A stretch of 36,919 nucleotides of DNA from Proteiniphilum sp. (GCA_011620695.1 WOYT01000028.1:1-36919); one strand, 5' to 3'; positions 8,866 to 18,006 are shown, counted from the stretch's first letter. Made by a program: numbers and translations. The notes: generated from the letters alone by a model not told the origin.

Positions 8866-10788
8866 ATGCAACCGGAATTGTTTCGCCAGATACTTCGCGA
8901 TTACTGGGGGTATGACTCCTTTCGCACCCTCCAGCAGGAGATCATTGAGTCGGTTTGGGAAGGGAAGGATACACTGGGGTTGATGCCCACCGGTGGTGGC
9001 AAGTCGCTCACCTTTCAGGTGCCGGTGATGGCAATGAAAGGGATCTGTCTGGTGGTCACCCCGCTCGTTGCGCTGATGAAAGATCAGGTGGACAACCTGA
9101 AGGAACGGGGTATCAAGGCTGCAGCGGTTTACTCCGGCATGTCGCGCGATGAGATCATCACCACGCTGGAGAATTGCATATTTGGCGGTTACAAGTTTCT
9201 CTACGTCTCTCCCGAGCGGCTCTCCTCCGATATCTTCATCACCAAGTTGCAGGCCATGGATGTATGTCTGCTGGTGGTCGATGAGTCGCACTGCATCTCG
9301 CAGTGGGGCTATGACTTCCGTCCCTCCTACCTTAAAATATCGGATATACGCCGGCAACTGGAGGGGGTGCCTGTGCTGGCACTGACTGCCACTGCCACAC
9401 CTGAGGTGGTGGATGACATCCAGGAGCGGCTGCTCTTCAAAGAGAAAAATGTTTTCCGTACCAGTTTTCTGCGTGAGAACCTGTCGTATGTGGTGCGTAC
9501 CGTTGACAACAAGATTGCCGAGCTTGCCCATATCCTGCGTACGGTGCCCGGCAGCAGCATCGTCTATGTGCGTAGCCGGCAGCAGACAAAAGAGATCGCT
9601 CAGGCCCTGCAGAAAACGGGCATTGTGGCCGATTTCTTTCATGCCGGACTCTCTCATGAGGTGAAGATACTGAAACAGAACAGATGGAAGAGCGGTGACT
9701 GTCGCGTAATTGTTTCCACCAACGCTTTCGGTATGGGTATTGACAAGGCAGACGTGCGGACAGTGGTGCACATGGATCTGCCTAACTCCCCCGAGGAGTA
9801 CTTTCAGGAGGCTGGGCGTGCAGGTCGCGATGGCGAGCGCTCCTACGCTGTGATCCTCTACACGAAAAGCGACAGTGCCAAGCTGCGGAAGCGGATTACG
9901 GATGCTTTTCCCACGAGAGATTTTATTGTCCGGGTTTACGAGGCACTGGGCAACTACTACCAGGTGGCGGTGGGTGCCGGCTTCGGCAATGCATACGATT
10001 TCAGTCTGCATGAGTTCTGCATCCCTTTCAGATTCCCTTTCCTGCAGGCACACCATGCACTCAAGATCCTGGAGCTGGCCGGATACATCGAATACACGGA
10101 GGAGATCGATCTGCGTTCACGCGTTCGTTTCCTGATTTACCGCGATGAGATGTATTCACTGCAACTCGACCGGGAGATGGATGAACTGTTGCATACCCTC
10201 CTGCGCAACTATACCGGTCTCTTTTCTGATGATGTCTATATCGATGAATCGCTGCTGGCTGCCCGTACGGGTAAAAGCAGGAAAGAGGTGTGCGAGATGC
10301 TGATCGCGCTTTCCCGCATGCGTTACATTCGTTATATTCCTCAAAAAAGGACTCCTTTTGTTGTGTTCACCACCTCGCGCGAGGATACACAATTTGTATC
10401 GATTCCCCGCACGGTATATGAGGAGCGGAAAAAACGGTTCGAGAAACGGATCAACGCGATGATCGAATATGTGGAACAGAGGGAGGTGTGTCGCAGCAGG
10501 ATGCTGCTGATCTATTTTGGGGAGAGCGATTCAAAAGATTGTGGTCAGTGTGATGTCTGCCGCAGAAAAAATGAATCGGGTGTCACTAATTATCTCTACA
10601 GGATGTTACGGGATAAGATCCTTGCCGTGCTGAAAACGGAGCCATCGCGAAGACTGAACAGTCTGGTGGAGTTGGTGGCCGACCGGGATGGAAGTCCCGA
10701 GCAGGTGATCCGGGTGATCCGTTTCATGGTTGACGCGGGAGAGCTCTCGCTGAAAGATGACCGGATTTCTCTTGCTCCTGAAGCCTAG
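8866..10788 (+). CDS. recQ: ATP-dependent DNA helicase RecQ
   Basis: FRTLQQEIIESVWEGKDTLGLMPTGGGKSLTFQVP, VDESHCISQWGYDFRPSY, LTATATPEV, FGMGIDKADVRTVVHMDLPNSPEEYFQEAGRAGRDG, Zn cysteines CGQCDVC. Confidence 0.95.
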   Translation: MQPELFRQILRDYWGYDSFRTLQQEIIESVWEGKDTLGLMPTGGGKSLTFQVPVMAMKGICLVVTPLVALMKDQVDNLKERGIKAAAVYSGMSRDEIITTLENCIFGGYKFLYVSPERLSSDIFITKLQAMDVCLLVVDESHCISQWGYDFRPSYLKISDIRRQLEGVPVLALTATATPEVVDDIQERLLFKEKNVFRTSFLRENLSYVVRTVDNKIAELAHILRTVPGSSIVYVRSRQQTKEIAQALQKTGIVADFFHAGLSHEVKILKQNRWKSGDCRVIVSTNAFGMGIDKADVRTVVHMDLPNSPEEYFQEAGRAGRDGERSYAVILYTKSDSAKLRKRITDAFPTRDFIVRVYEALGNYYQVAVGAGFGNAYDFSLHEFCIPFRFPFLQAHHALKILELAGYIEYTEEIDLRSRVRFLIYRDEMYSLQLDREMDELLHTLLRNYTGLFSDDVYIDESLLAARTGKSRKEVCEMLIALSRMRYIRYIPQKRTPFVVFTTSREDTQFVSIPRTVYEERKKRFEKRINAMIEYVEQREVCRSRMLLIYFGESDSKDCGQCDVCRRKNESGVTNYLYRMLRDKILAVLKTEPSRRLNSLVELVADRDGSPEQVIRVIRFMVDAGELSLKDDRISLAPEA

Positions 10789-10818
10789 ATTCCTGCTCCA
10801 TTTAACGGCGAGTGTCAC

Positions 10819-10851
10819 AAAAAACACCCACATTGTTTCCAATAGGGGTGT
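10819..10851 (-). terminator. Intrinsic terminator downstream of tRNA-Arg
   Basis: Minus strand ACACCC-CT-ATTG-GAAA-CAAT-GT-GGGTGT followed by a T run. Confidence 0.75.
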
Positions 10852-10859
10852 GTTGAGTG

Positions 10860-10933
10860 TGACTCCGACAGGATTCAAACCTGTAACCTTCTGATCCGTA
10901 GTCAGATGCTCTATTCAGTTAAGCTACGGAGCC
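10860..10933 (-). tRNA. tRNA-Arg(ACG)
   Basis: Minus strand GGCTCCGTAGCTTAACTGAATAGAGCATCTGACTACGGATCAGAAGGTTACAGGTTTGAATCCTGTCGGAGTCA: acceptor stem GGCTCCG/CGGAGTC, anticodon stem TCTGA/TCAGA with loop CTACGGA, T-loop GGTTTGAATCC; CCA not encoded. Confidence 0.97.
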
Positions 10934-11117
10934 CTGTTTCGTGGGTGCAAAGTTACACTATTTTTGGAAACTGACAAAAAGTGGGCAGATATTTTTCACA
11001 GTCGTTTCGTGCTGCTACTCTCGCCTTGAGGGAAGAGCGCCGAGAGGGTAGCCCGCAAGCCGCTTCTCCGGGGTTGTGTGAAATTCATTCCGGTCGCAAG
11101 AAAAAGGCGGCAAATTC

Positions 11118-11148
11118 TTTGTTAATAAACTGAATTATTGTAACTTTG
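11118..11148 (+). promoter_or_regulatory. Bacteroidetes-type promoter for the rplM operon
   Basis: -33 TTTG (11118-11121), 19-nt spacer, -7 TAACTTTG (11141-11148), matching TTTG-N19-TAnnTTTG. Confidence 0.75.
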
Positions 11149-11290
11149 CAGTCCGATTATTAGTTTTTATCAATTAAAAGTTTGATTTATAGCTTTTTAT
11201 TTGCCTATTTATGTCCCTTAGCAAGACAAAAATTCGGAGCAGGATAAGTCAACTTCACATTTATTTACTAATTAATAAAATAACAAGACA

Positions 11291-11746
11291 GTGGACACAC
11301 TAAGTTATAAAACGATTTCTGTCAACAAGGAAACCGCACAGAAAGAATGGGTTGAGATTGATGCTGCCGGACAGCCCCTGGGTCGTCTTTGTTCAAAGGT
11401 AGCCAAGCTGCTGAGAGGAAAATACAAAGCCAGCTTCACGCCGCACGTTGATTGCGGGGATAACGTGATCATCCTGAATGCTGATAAGGTGAAACTATCG
11501 GGCAACAAGTGGAACGACCGGATCTATTATCGTTATTCCGGATATCCCGGAGGTCAACGTGAGTACACCCCCGCCGATCTGATGGCCAAGAGCCCGGAGA
11601 GGTTGTTCCGTAAGGTGGTGAAAGGGATGTTACCGAAGAACAAGCTGGGTGATGCCATCCTGTTGAACATGCATGTTTATGCCGGCACCGAGCATCCGCA
11701 CCAGGCACAGAAGCCCAAAAAACTGGATATTAATTCGCTAAAATAA
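11291..11746 (+). CDS. rplM: 50S ribosomal protein L13 (GTG start)
   Basis: WVEIDAAGQPLGRLCSKVAKLLRGKYKASFTPHVDCGDNVIILNADKVKLSGNKWNDRIYYRYSGYPGG. Confidence 0.97.
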   Translation: MDTLSYKTISVNKETAQKEWVEIDAAGQPLGRLCSKVAKLLRGKYKASFTPHVDCGDNVIILNADKVKLSGNKWNDRIYYRYSGYPGGQREYTPADLMAKSPERLFRKVVKGMLPKNKLGDAILLNMHVYAGTEHPHQAQKPKKLDINSLK

Positions 11747-11751
11747 CAGAG

Positions 11752-12138
11752 ATGGAAGTAGTAAATGCAATAGGAAGACGCAAAGCAGCGGTAGCCCGCG
11801 TATATCTGACCGAGGGCAGCGGCAAAATTGTGATCAATAAACGCGATCTGGAAAATTATTTCCCCTCTTCTATCCTTCAGTTCGTGGTGAAGCAGCCATT
11901 GAACAAGCTCAATGTGTTGGAAAAATATGATATCCGTATCAACCTCAACGGTGGAGGTTACAAGGGACAGTCGGAAGCAGCCCGTCTGGGTATTGCCCGC
12001 GCCCTGGTAAAGATCAACCCGGAGGACAAGCCCGCGCTGAGAGCCGAAGGATTCATGACCCGTGATCCGCGCGTTGTGGAACGCAAGAAGCCGGGACAGC
12101 CCAAGGCAAGAAAGAGGTTCCAGTTCTCCAAACGTTAA
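11752..12138 (+). CDS. rpsI: 30S ribosomal protein S9
   Basis: AIGRRKAAVARVYLTEGSGKIVINKRDLENYFP...GGGYKGQSEAARLGIARAL...KARKRFQFSKR. Confidence 0.98.
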   Translation: MEVVNAIGRRKAAVARVYLTEGSGKIVINKRDLENYFPSSILQFVVKQPLNKLNVLEKYDIRINLNGGGYKGQSEAARLGIARALVKINPEDKPALRAEGFMTRDPRVVERKKPGQPKARKRFQFSKR

Positions 12139-12151
12139 ACTTTTTGGAATC

Positions 12152-12255
12152 GGCCGTTCAGTCGCCCCGTGTGGCTGAACAGCCCGATTACACCGATAAA
12201 GTTGCCTGACTGGCACCAACGTTTAGTATCTAAACTGCAAGGACATTTTCCCTGC
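12152..12255 (+). ncRNA. Candidate structured leader (series of hairpins) between rpsI and rpsB
   Basis: GGC-C-GTTCAG...CTGAAC-A-GCC (12152-12184); TGCC-TGACT-GGCA inside 12201-12220; GTTTAG-TAT-CTAAAC (12221-12235); GCA-A-GG...CC-C-TGC (12237-12255). Confidence 0.4.
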
Positions 12256-12337
12256 CCATGGCTAAGCCTACTAGGATTATTTACCTTGCGGTTCGGTTTA
12301 GAAAAAGAAAGTAAACGAATCATTCAACTAACAAAAC

Positions 12338-13195
12338 ATGGCAAAATTAGAATTTGACCAACTTCTGGAAGCCGGAGCCCACTTCGGTCACCTCAAAAGA
12401 AAATGGAATCCCGCGATGGCTCCCTACATTTTTATGGAGCGCAACGGGATTCACATCATCGATCTTTACAAGACGATCGCCAAAGCCGAAGAGGCTGCTG
12501 CTGCACTGAAACAGATTGCCAAGTCGGGGAAAAAGATCCTTTTCGTAGCCACCAAGAAACAGGCCAAGCCGGTAATCGAAGAGAAAGCACAAAGTGTGAA
12601 TATGCCCTACGTGATTGAACGCTGGCCCGGCGGCATGTTGACCAACTTCCCCACCATTCGCAAGGCGGTGAAGAAGATGAGCAACATCGATAAGATGATC
12701 AAAGATGGTACTTTCGACACGCTCTCCAAGCGCGAGAAGCTACAAGTAACCCGTCAGCGTGCCAAGCTGGAGAAGAACCTCGGCTCCATCCAGGATCTGA
12801 CCCGTCTTCCCTCCGCCATCTTCGTGGTGGATGTGATGAAAGAGCAGATTGCCGTTAAGGAGGCCGAGAAGCTCGGCATCCCGGTTTTTGGTATCGTCGA
12901 TACCAATTCCGATCCCTCTAACATCGACTTCGTGATTCCCGCCAACGATGATGCATCCAAGGCCATCGACCTGATCATGGATTACATCTGCAGTGAGATC
13001 AAGCAAGGTCTCGAAGAGCGTAAGGTGGAGAAGGCTGATGCTGCCGCTGCCGAAGAGCAGGATGATGAAGCCCCGCAGCGTCGTGAACGCAAGTCGAAGG
13101 CTGCAAAGAGAGAGCGGGTGAAGAAAGAGGATACCGAAGCGATGAAAGCGGCTGTGGTAAGCAAGTATGCCAAAGATGCCGAGGTGGACGAATAA
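12338..13195 (+). CDS. rpsB: 30S ribosomal protein S2
   Basis: LEAGAHFGHLKRKWNPAMAPYIFMERNGIHIIDL, RWPGGMLTNFPTIRKAVKKM, DTNSDPSNIDFVIPANDDA; charged C-terminal extension. Confidence 0.98.
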   Translation: MAKLEFDQLLEAGAHFGHLKRKWNPAMAPYIFMERNGIHIIDLYKTIAKAEEAAAALKQIAKSGKKILFVATKKQAKPVIEEKAQSVNMPYVIERWPGGMLTNFPTIRKAVKKMSNIDKMIKDGTFDTLSKREKLQVTRQRAKLEKNLGSIQDLTRLPSAIFVVDVMKEQIAVKEAEKLGIPVFGIVDTNSDPSNIDFVIPANDDASKAIDLIMDYICSEIKQGLEERKVEKADAAAAEEQDDEAPQRRERKSKAAKRERVKKEDTEAMKAAVVSKYAKDAEVDE

Positions 13196-13224
13196 TCAAA
13201 ACAACAAAAACGACAGATAAGAAT

Positions 13225-14046
13225 ATGGCAGTAACAATGGCAGAGATCCAGCATTTACGCAAGATGACCGGTGCGGGAATGATGGATTGCAAGAATGCAC
13301 TGAACGAAGCAAACGGTGATTTCGACAAGGCAATGGAGATCATCCGCAAGAAAGGACAGGCGGTAGCCGCCAAGCGAGAGGACAGAGAGGCATCAGAGGG
13401 ATGCGTGCTGGCTGCGACCGATGGCAATTTCGCCGCAGTGGTGGCACTACAGTGCGAGACCGACTTCGTGGCGAAGAACGAGGAATTCATCGCTCTCACC
13501 CGTCAGATCCTCGATGCGGCAATTGCACACAAGCCAGAGACGCTCGATGAGCTGCTGGCAATAGAACTTCCCAAGGGTACCGTTTCACAGCTGATCACCG
13601 ACAAGATCGGGGCAACCGGTGAGAAGATGCAACTGGGATTCTATGAGCATCTCACAGCACCATATGTCACCTCATACATTCACATGGGGAACAAGCTGGC
13701 CACTATTGTAGGCTTTAATAAAGCTGTTGTTGACGAACAGGTGGCACGTGACATCGCCATGCAGGTGGCAGCCATGAACCCCATCGCCGTCACTCCGGAA
13801 GAAATTCCTGTGGAGGTGAAAGAGAAAGAGCTTGAGATTGCACGGGAAAAAGCCCGCGAGGCAGGTAAGCCCGGGAATCTCCTCGACCGGATTGCCGAGG
13901 GTGCCCTGCAGAAGTTTTATAAGGAGTCAACCCTGCTGCAGCAGGAGTATGTGAAAGATAGCAAGAAGACCATCGAGCAGTTCCTGAAAGAAAATGACAA
14001 GGATCTTTCAGTGACAAGCTTCAGGCGTGTCTCGCTGAATGTCTGA
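13225..14046 (+). CDS. tsf: Elongation factor Ts
   Basis: IQHLRKMTGAGMMDCKNALNEANGDFDKAMEIIRKKGQAVAAKR, LQCETDFVAKNEEF. Confidence 0.98.
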   Translation: MAVTMAEIQHLRKMTGAGMMDCKNALNEANGDFDKAMEIIRKKGQAVAAKREDREASEGCVLAATDGNFAAVVALQCETDFVAKNEEFIALTRQILDAAIAHKPETLDELLAIELPKGTVSQLITDKIGATGEKMQLGFYEHLTAPYVTSYIHMGNKLATIVGFNKAVVDEQVARDIAMQVAAMNPIAVTPEEIPVEVKEKELEIAREKAREAGKPGNLLDRIAEGALQKFYKESTLLQQEYVKDSKKTIEQFLKENDKDLSVTSFRRVSLNV

Positions 14047-14078
14047 TCTCATGTGATGAGAGATAAATAATGTATAAG

Positions 14079-14110
14079 CGCTTCGGAGAATCATCTTCGG
14101 AGCGTTTTTT
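14079..14110 (+). terminator. Intrinsic terminator after tsf
   Basis: CGCTTCGGAGA-ATCA-TCTTCGGAGCG (11-bp stem with two G-U pairs) followed by T6. Confidence 0.9.
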
Positions 14111-14138
14111 ATTTTGTTGTGGCCCCCCTGTTGGGCAG

Positions 14139-14768
14139 TTACCCGGTGGTCCAGGTGAGGACATAGCGGGGATGTACCTCATAATAGATGGTGTAGGTGC
14201 CGGCCTTCCTGGAGCGCGTTTCGGTGGCCTGCATCACCCCTTTGTCTCCCGGAGTAAACGGGGCGATCTGCAGATGTTCCCTGAAGTCGATTCCCTGTAG
14301 ACCAATCAGCTTGAAGAGACTCTCTTTGGCGGACCAGTGGAGCAGTTGGTGAACTGTTTTTTGTTTCGGGTCGATGTATTCGTTCGGGGCGATGAACTTA
14401 TCGGCGATGCGTGAAACCCGCTCCGAACGGATCTCAACATCGATTCCCACGGGTGCCCACTCATGCAGCAACATCGCGGCAACATCGCGTGTGTGTGAGA
14501 TGCTGATCCGTTGACCCCCATCCTCCAGATAGGGGCTTCCATCCTCCCGGTTGTGGATGATCTTCTCCTCCCCCAGCAGCTGAAAAAGCATCAATCGTGT
14601 CGCGAGCCATTCAATGCAGCGCCTTTCGGAGCGGATATGCTCCAGGTAGCGGTGTGCTTCGCTGCGCAGTCTTTCCGGGAATTGAGACAGCAGCTCATCG
14701 CGCGACTCAGTCATTTCCCACACGCCCAGCAGTGCTCCTGACTGCAATTGTTCTTTTCTAATCAGCAT
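14139..14768 (-). CDS. 4'-phosphopantetheinyl transferase (Sfp/AcpT-like)
   Basis: ISISHTRDVAAMLLHEWAPVGIDVEIRSERVSRIADKF...HWSAKESLFKLIG. Confidence 0.9.
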   Translation of the reverse strand: MLIRKEQLQSGALLGVWEMTESRDELLSQFPERLRSEAHRYLEHIRSERRCIEWLATRLMLFQLLGEEKIIHNREDGSPYLEDGGQRISISHTRDVAAMLLHEWAPVGIDVEIRSERVSRIADKFIAPNEYIDPKQKTVHQLLHWSAKESLFKLIGLQGIDFREHLQIAPFTPGDKGVMQATETRSRKAGTYTIYYEVHPRYVLTWTTG

Positions 14769-14802
14769 ATCCGCTCAATGTTGGGTGATCTCTATCCTCA
14801 GG

Positions 14803-16131
14803 TTATGCATTTTTCACCATCCCGGGAGGAATGTAACGTACCTTGGTGATTCTTTTCTTGCTCACCTCTTCTGCAACAAAGAGATGGTTGTGGTATGTGA
14901 AGCTCTCTTTCCGCTTGGGAAAATCACCCTTCAGTTCCAACAGAAGACCTGCAAGCGTGTCGGCCTCCTCCTGCATCATCTCAAAATCTTTCTCCGGCAG
15001 TGAGGTGATCCGGATAAACTCCTCCAATGGGGTTTTTCCCTCAAAGAGATAGGAGCCGTCGGGAGCCATGGTGTAAAATGGCTGTTCTTCATCATATTCA
15101 TCGCTGATATCCCCCACGATCTCTTCCAGGATATCCTCCATGGTAACCAGCCCGGCGGTGCCACCATACTCGTCCACCACGATGGCCATGTGATTCTTGT
15201 GGGCACGAAACTCCTCCAGTAGGTCGTCAATACGCTTGGTGGCCGGCACGAAATAGGCCGGACGAATCAGCGATTGCCACTTGAAGTTGCCTGTCTTGCT
15301 GAGATGGGGCAACAGGTCTTTCACGTAGAGTATTCCTTTGATGGTGTCGGGGTTCTCCTCATATACCGGGATACGTGAGAAACCGGCATCTACGATGAAG
15401 CGGATCACCTCCCGGAAAGGGGTCTCTATCGCCAGTGCCACCATGTTGGAGCGTGAGACCAGGATGTCTCCCACCATCTTGTCGCGGAAGCGAATGATTC
15501 CTTCCAGCAGCTCTTTTTCCTGTTCACCCCGCGACCTGTCCGATGTGATCCCAAGCGCCTTTGAGAGCTCATCGACCGAAATATCATGTCTGTTCTGTCC
15601 CCGCGATGGATTGAGGGAAATCCCTGCTCTCATCAGGAGAGCCGAAAGTGGGGCCATGATCCTGTCAACCCATCCGATGAGGGGTGCATGCTTTGTTGCA
15701 AAACGAAGGGGGTCGTGTGCTGTTGCGGTTTTGGGCAAGAAATAGATGAAAAGGAGAAGCACAACAAAAGCGATGGCTGATCGCAGGAGGAGCATTCCTC
15801 CGGTGCCAACCGCTAAAAAAGCAGCATTCAGGGGCATGCCGAAGATCATCAGGACGATGATGATGTTGAGCAGATGATTGGCCAGGGTGATAGAAGTGAG
15901 TACCTGTTCCATTCTGTCAAGCAGCTTTGACAGGCGTATCTTGGCCGGCTGTTGGGAAGTGTGTAGCTCCTGGGTATCCTCTGGGCTGATTCGTTGAAAG
16001 GTGCTCTCGAAAGCCGAAATGAGCGCATTGAAAAGGATGAGGAGAAGCAGTATCGGATATACAATCAGGTTGGCTGCCGCCGGATTGACCGACAGCAGGA
16101 GAAGGGGTTGCGATAAAGGGTCAGGGTCCAA
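14803..16131 (-). CDS. gldE: GldE-like CNNM/CBS/CorC hemolysin-type membrane protein (TTG start in track)
   Basis: N-terminal TM DUF21 region, CBS pair (ILVSRSNMVALAIETPFREVIRFIVDAGFSRIPVYEENPDTIKGILYVKDLL), HMAIVVDEYGGTAGLVTMEDILEEIVGDISDEYDEE; next to ssb and mutY as is common in Bacteroidetes. Confidence 0.88.
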   Translation of the reverse strand: MDPDPLSQPLLLLSVNPAAANLIVYPILLLLILFNALISAFESTFQRISPEDTQELHTSQQPAKIRLSKLLDRMEQVLTSITLANHLLNIIIVLMIFGMPLNAAFLAVGTGGMLLLRSAIAFVVLLLFIYFLPKTATAHDPLRFATKHAPLIGWVDRIMAPLSALLMRAGISLNPSRGQNRHDISVDELSKALGITSDRSRGEQEKELLEGIIRFRDKMVGDILVSRSNMVALAIETPFREVIRFIVDAGFSRIPVYEENPDTIKGILYVKDLLPHLSKTGNFKWQSLIRPAYFVPATKRIDDLLEEFRAHKNHMAIVVDEYGGTAGLVTMEDILEEIVGDISDEYDEEQPFYTMAPDGSYLFEGKTPLEEFIRITSLPEKDFEMMQEEADTLAGLLLELKGDFPKRKESFTYHNHLFVAEEVSKKRITKVRYIPPGMVKNA

Positions 16132-16227
16132 TTGACGATGGTTTTGATGTACGAGGAGAATGTTTCCACCTTTTTTAGTGTGTGTGACTACAGCGAAAAC
16201 ACTCTCCTGCTAAATTACGATCTTTCA

Positions 16228-16671
16228 TTAAAACGGCAAATCATCTTCTTCCAACGGAGTGTCTGGGTTGTCAGGTGTTTCAGCATGCTCCTGCATGTCA
16301 CGTCCGTTACCGCCGTTTTCTCTTGTCTGTTCATCCGATTTGCGGCTCAGAAGCTCCAGACTGTCTGCCACCACTTCGGTGATGTACCGTTTGACGCCGT
16401 TCTGATCGTCATAGGATCGTGAACGGATCTTTCCCTCCACATAGACCAGGGTGCCCTTCTTTACGAATCTTTCCGCAATCTGGGCCAATCCTCTCCAGCA
16501 AACAATGTTGTGCCATTCGGTTCGCTCGGGTACCTGCGTACCTCCTGAGGTGGTGTAGCCTCTTTCACTGGTTGCCAGTGTAAAGTTAGCCTTTGCCACA
16601 TCATTGTCAAAATACTTCATCTCGGGGTCTCGACCCACATTTCCAATCAGGATAACTTTGTTTACCGACAT
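16228..16671 (-). CDS. ssb: Single-stranded DNA-binding protein
   Basis: MSVNKVILIGNVGRDPEMKYF...TEWHNIVCWRGLAQIAERFVKKGTLVYVEGKIRSRSYDDQNGVKRYITEVVAD; acidic tip DDLPF. Confidence 0.97.
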   Translation of the reverse strand: MSVNKVILIGNVGRDPEMKYFDNDVAKANFTLATSERGYTTSGGTQVPERTEWHNIVCWRGLAQIAERFVKKGTLVYVEGKIRSRSYDDQNGVKRYITEVVADSLELLSRKSDEQTRENGGNGRDMQEHAETPDNPDTPLEEDDLPF

Positions 16672-16756
16672 AACATTTTTTTTTAGAGTTAAAGAATAGG
16701 ATTACGCTAATCAGGCAAATTTACAGAAAATTTTGAAACCAGCAATCATAAAATGA

Positions 16757-17839
16757 TTAAATTGTTTCCAGGTACTTGTGGGTCAAACGTGATACCGGAT
16801 AGATATGAAGTGCTTCCTGTGAGATCGACAAAATCTCCCCGGGAGGGGTGAATTGAGCCTCCTCCGGGATGGTGACCCTGTAGAAGCGAGTGTGGATCAG
16901 CTGGTGCGTCAATTGGTGTTGCAAGATGAGAGGGGGATCTATCTGAAGTGTCGGCAGATTGCCGAAAAGCTGCCTGAAAGAGCTGCTCTGTTCAAGTTGC
17001 GCGAAATCGGCATCCTGTTCTGTCTCAATCAGTGGAAATTCATACAGGTTCTTCCAGATATCAGCGCGGTCTCTCTTCTGTAAATAGGTGCGGTCGCCAT
17101 GGAGAATATGGAAATAGTGGAAGTAGCGTTTACGGATCCTGGTTTTCCTGATTTTGACAGGATAGGCGGAGACAGCATTGGCTGCAAATGCCTGACAATA
17201 TTCCTGCAGCACACAATCTCCGCAGCGTGGTTGTGTTGGCGTACAGATCAGCGATCCGAAGTCCATGACCGCCTGGTTGTATCCCCCCGGATCCTCTTCC
17301 GGTAGGAGAGATTGTGCAATGTCGGCGGTAGCTTTTTTGCCCGCAGGGGTGTCAACAGGCGTCTCAATTGCAAAGAGCCGCGTGAGAAGCCGATAGACAT
17401 TCCCGTCAACCACGGCATGGGGCAGACCGAATGCGATCGATGCAATTGCTGCCGCGGTATATGCTCCCACACCTTTCATGGCGATCAATCCGGAATAGCT
17501 GGAGGGGATCTCTCCATTGTGAAGGCTGACAATCTGCCGGGCAGCCTGATGCAGATTGCGTGCCCGGCTGTAGTACCCGAGACCTTGCCATACCTTTAAT
17601 ACCTCCTCCTCACTTGCCGCAGCAAGGGTTGTCACATCGGGGAACTGCTCGATGAAACGGTGATAATAGTCACTCCCCTGGTCGATCCGTGTCTGTTGAA
17701 GGATCACCTCTGAGATCCAGATCCGGTAGGCGTCTTTGGTCTCGCGCCATGGCAGCTCTCTTTTGTGCTCACTGTACCAGTCAATTAAGCGGCAGGTGAT
17801 CGGATGTACTTTCTTTACGCTCATTCTCTCTCGTTTCAT
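16757..17839 (-). CDS. mutY: A/G-specific adenine glycosylase MutY
   Basis: LPWRETKDAYRIWISEVILQQTRIDQ, QGLGYYSRARNLH, GVGAYTAAAIASIAF, 4Fe-4S loop C-x6-C-x2-C-x5-C (CTPTQPRCGDCVLQEYC), NUDIX-like C-terminus. Confidence 0.96.
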   Translation of the reverse strand: MKRERMSVKKVHPITCRLIDWYSEHKRELPWRETKDAYRIWISEVILQQTRIDQGSDYYHRFIEQFPDVTTLAAASEEEVLKVWQGLGYYSRARNLHQAARQIVSLHNGEIPSSYSGLIAMKGVGAYTAAAIASIAFGLPHAVVDGNVYRLLTRLFAIETPVDTPAGKKATADIAQSLLPEEDPGGYNQAVMDFGSLICTPTQPRCGDCVLQEYCQAFAANAVSAYPVKIRKTRIRKRYFHYFHILHGDRTYLQKRDRADIWKNLYEFPLIETEQDADFAQLEQSSSFRQLFGNLPTLQIDPPLILQHQLTHQLIHTRFYRVTIPEEAQFTPPGEILSISQEALHIYPVSRLTHKYLETI

Positions 17840-17913
17840 TGCGATACAAAACTAATGGAAAAAGTGTAATTTCCGGGAAAAGAGCAAAAAAAGAGAAAAA
17901 TTAGCCGCAATAA

Positions 17914-17945
17914 TTTTCAGCGTTGGAAAAAAAGCTATATATTTG
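17914..17945 (+). promoter_or_regulatory. Likely Bacteroidetes promoter of the HU gene
   Basis: -7 TATATTTG (17938-17945) with an imperfect -33 (TTTT, 17914-17917) at 20-nt spacing. Confidence 0.45.
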
Positions 17946-18006
17946 CAGTCCAAAATTTTACTTATTTACAAAAGCTATATTATTAATATTTTAAAATATA
18001 AATAAA

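Noticed and set aside
8242-10056. 604-aa minus-strand ORF antisense to recJ/recQ
   Set aside because: Runs opposite to two confidently assigned helicase/exonuclease genes; low-complexity His/Leu/Gln-rich translation typical of a shadow frame.
10860-10862. Missing encoded CCA on tRNA-Arg
   Set aside because: Non-encoded CCA is common in Bacteroidetes; not unusual.
12169-12357. 62-aa ORF across the rpsI-rpsB gap
   Set aside because: Overlaps the rpsB start and hairpin-rich leader; better explained as a structured RNA.
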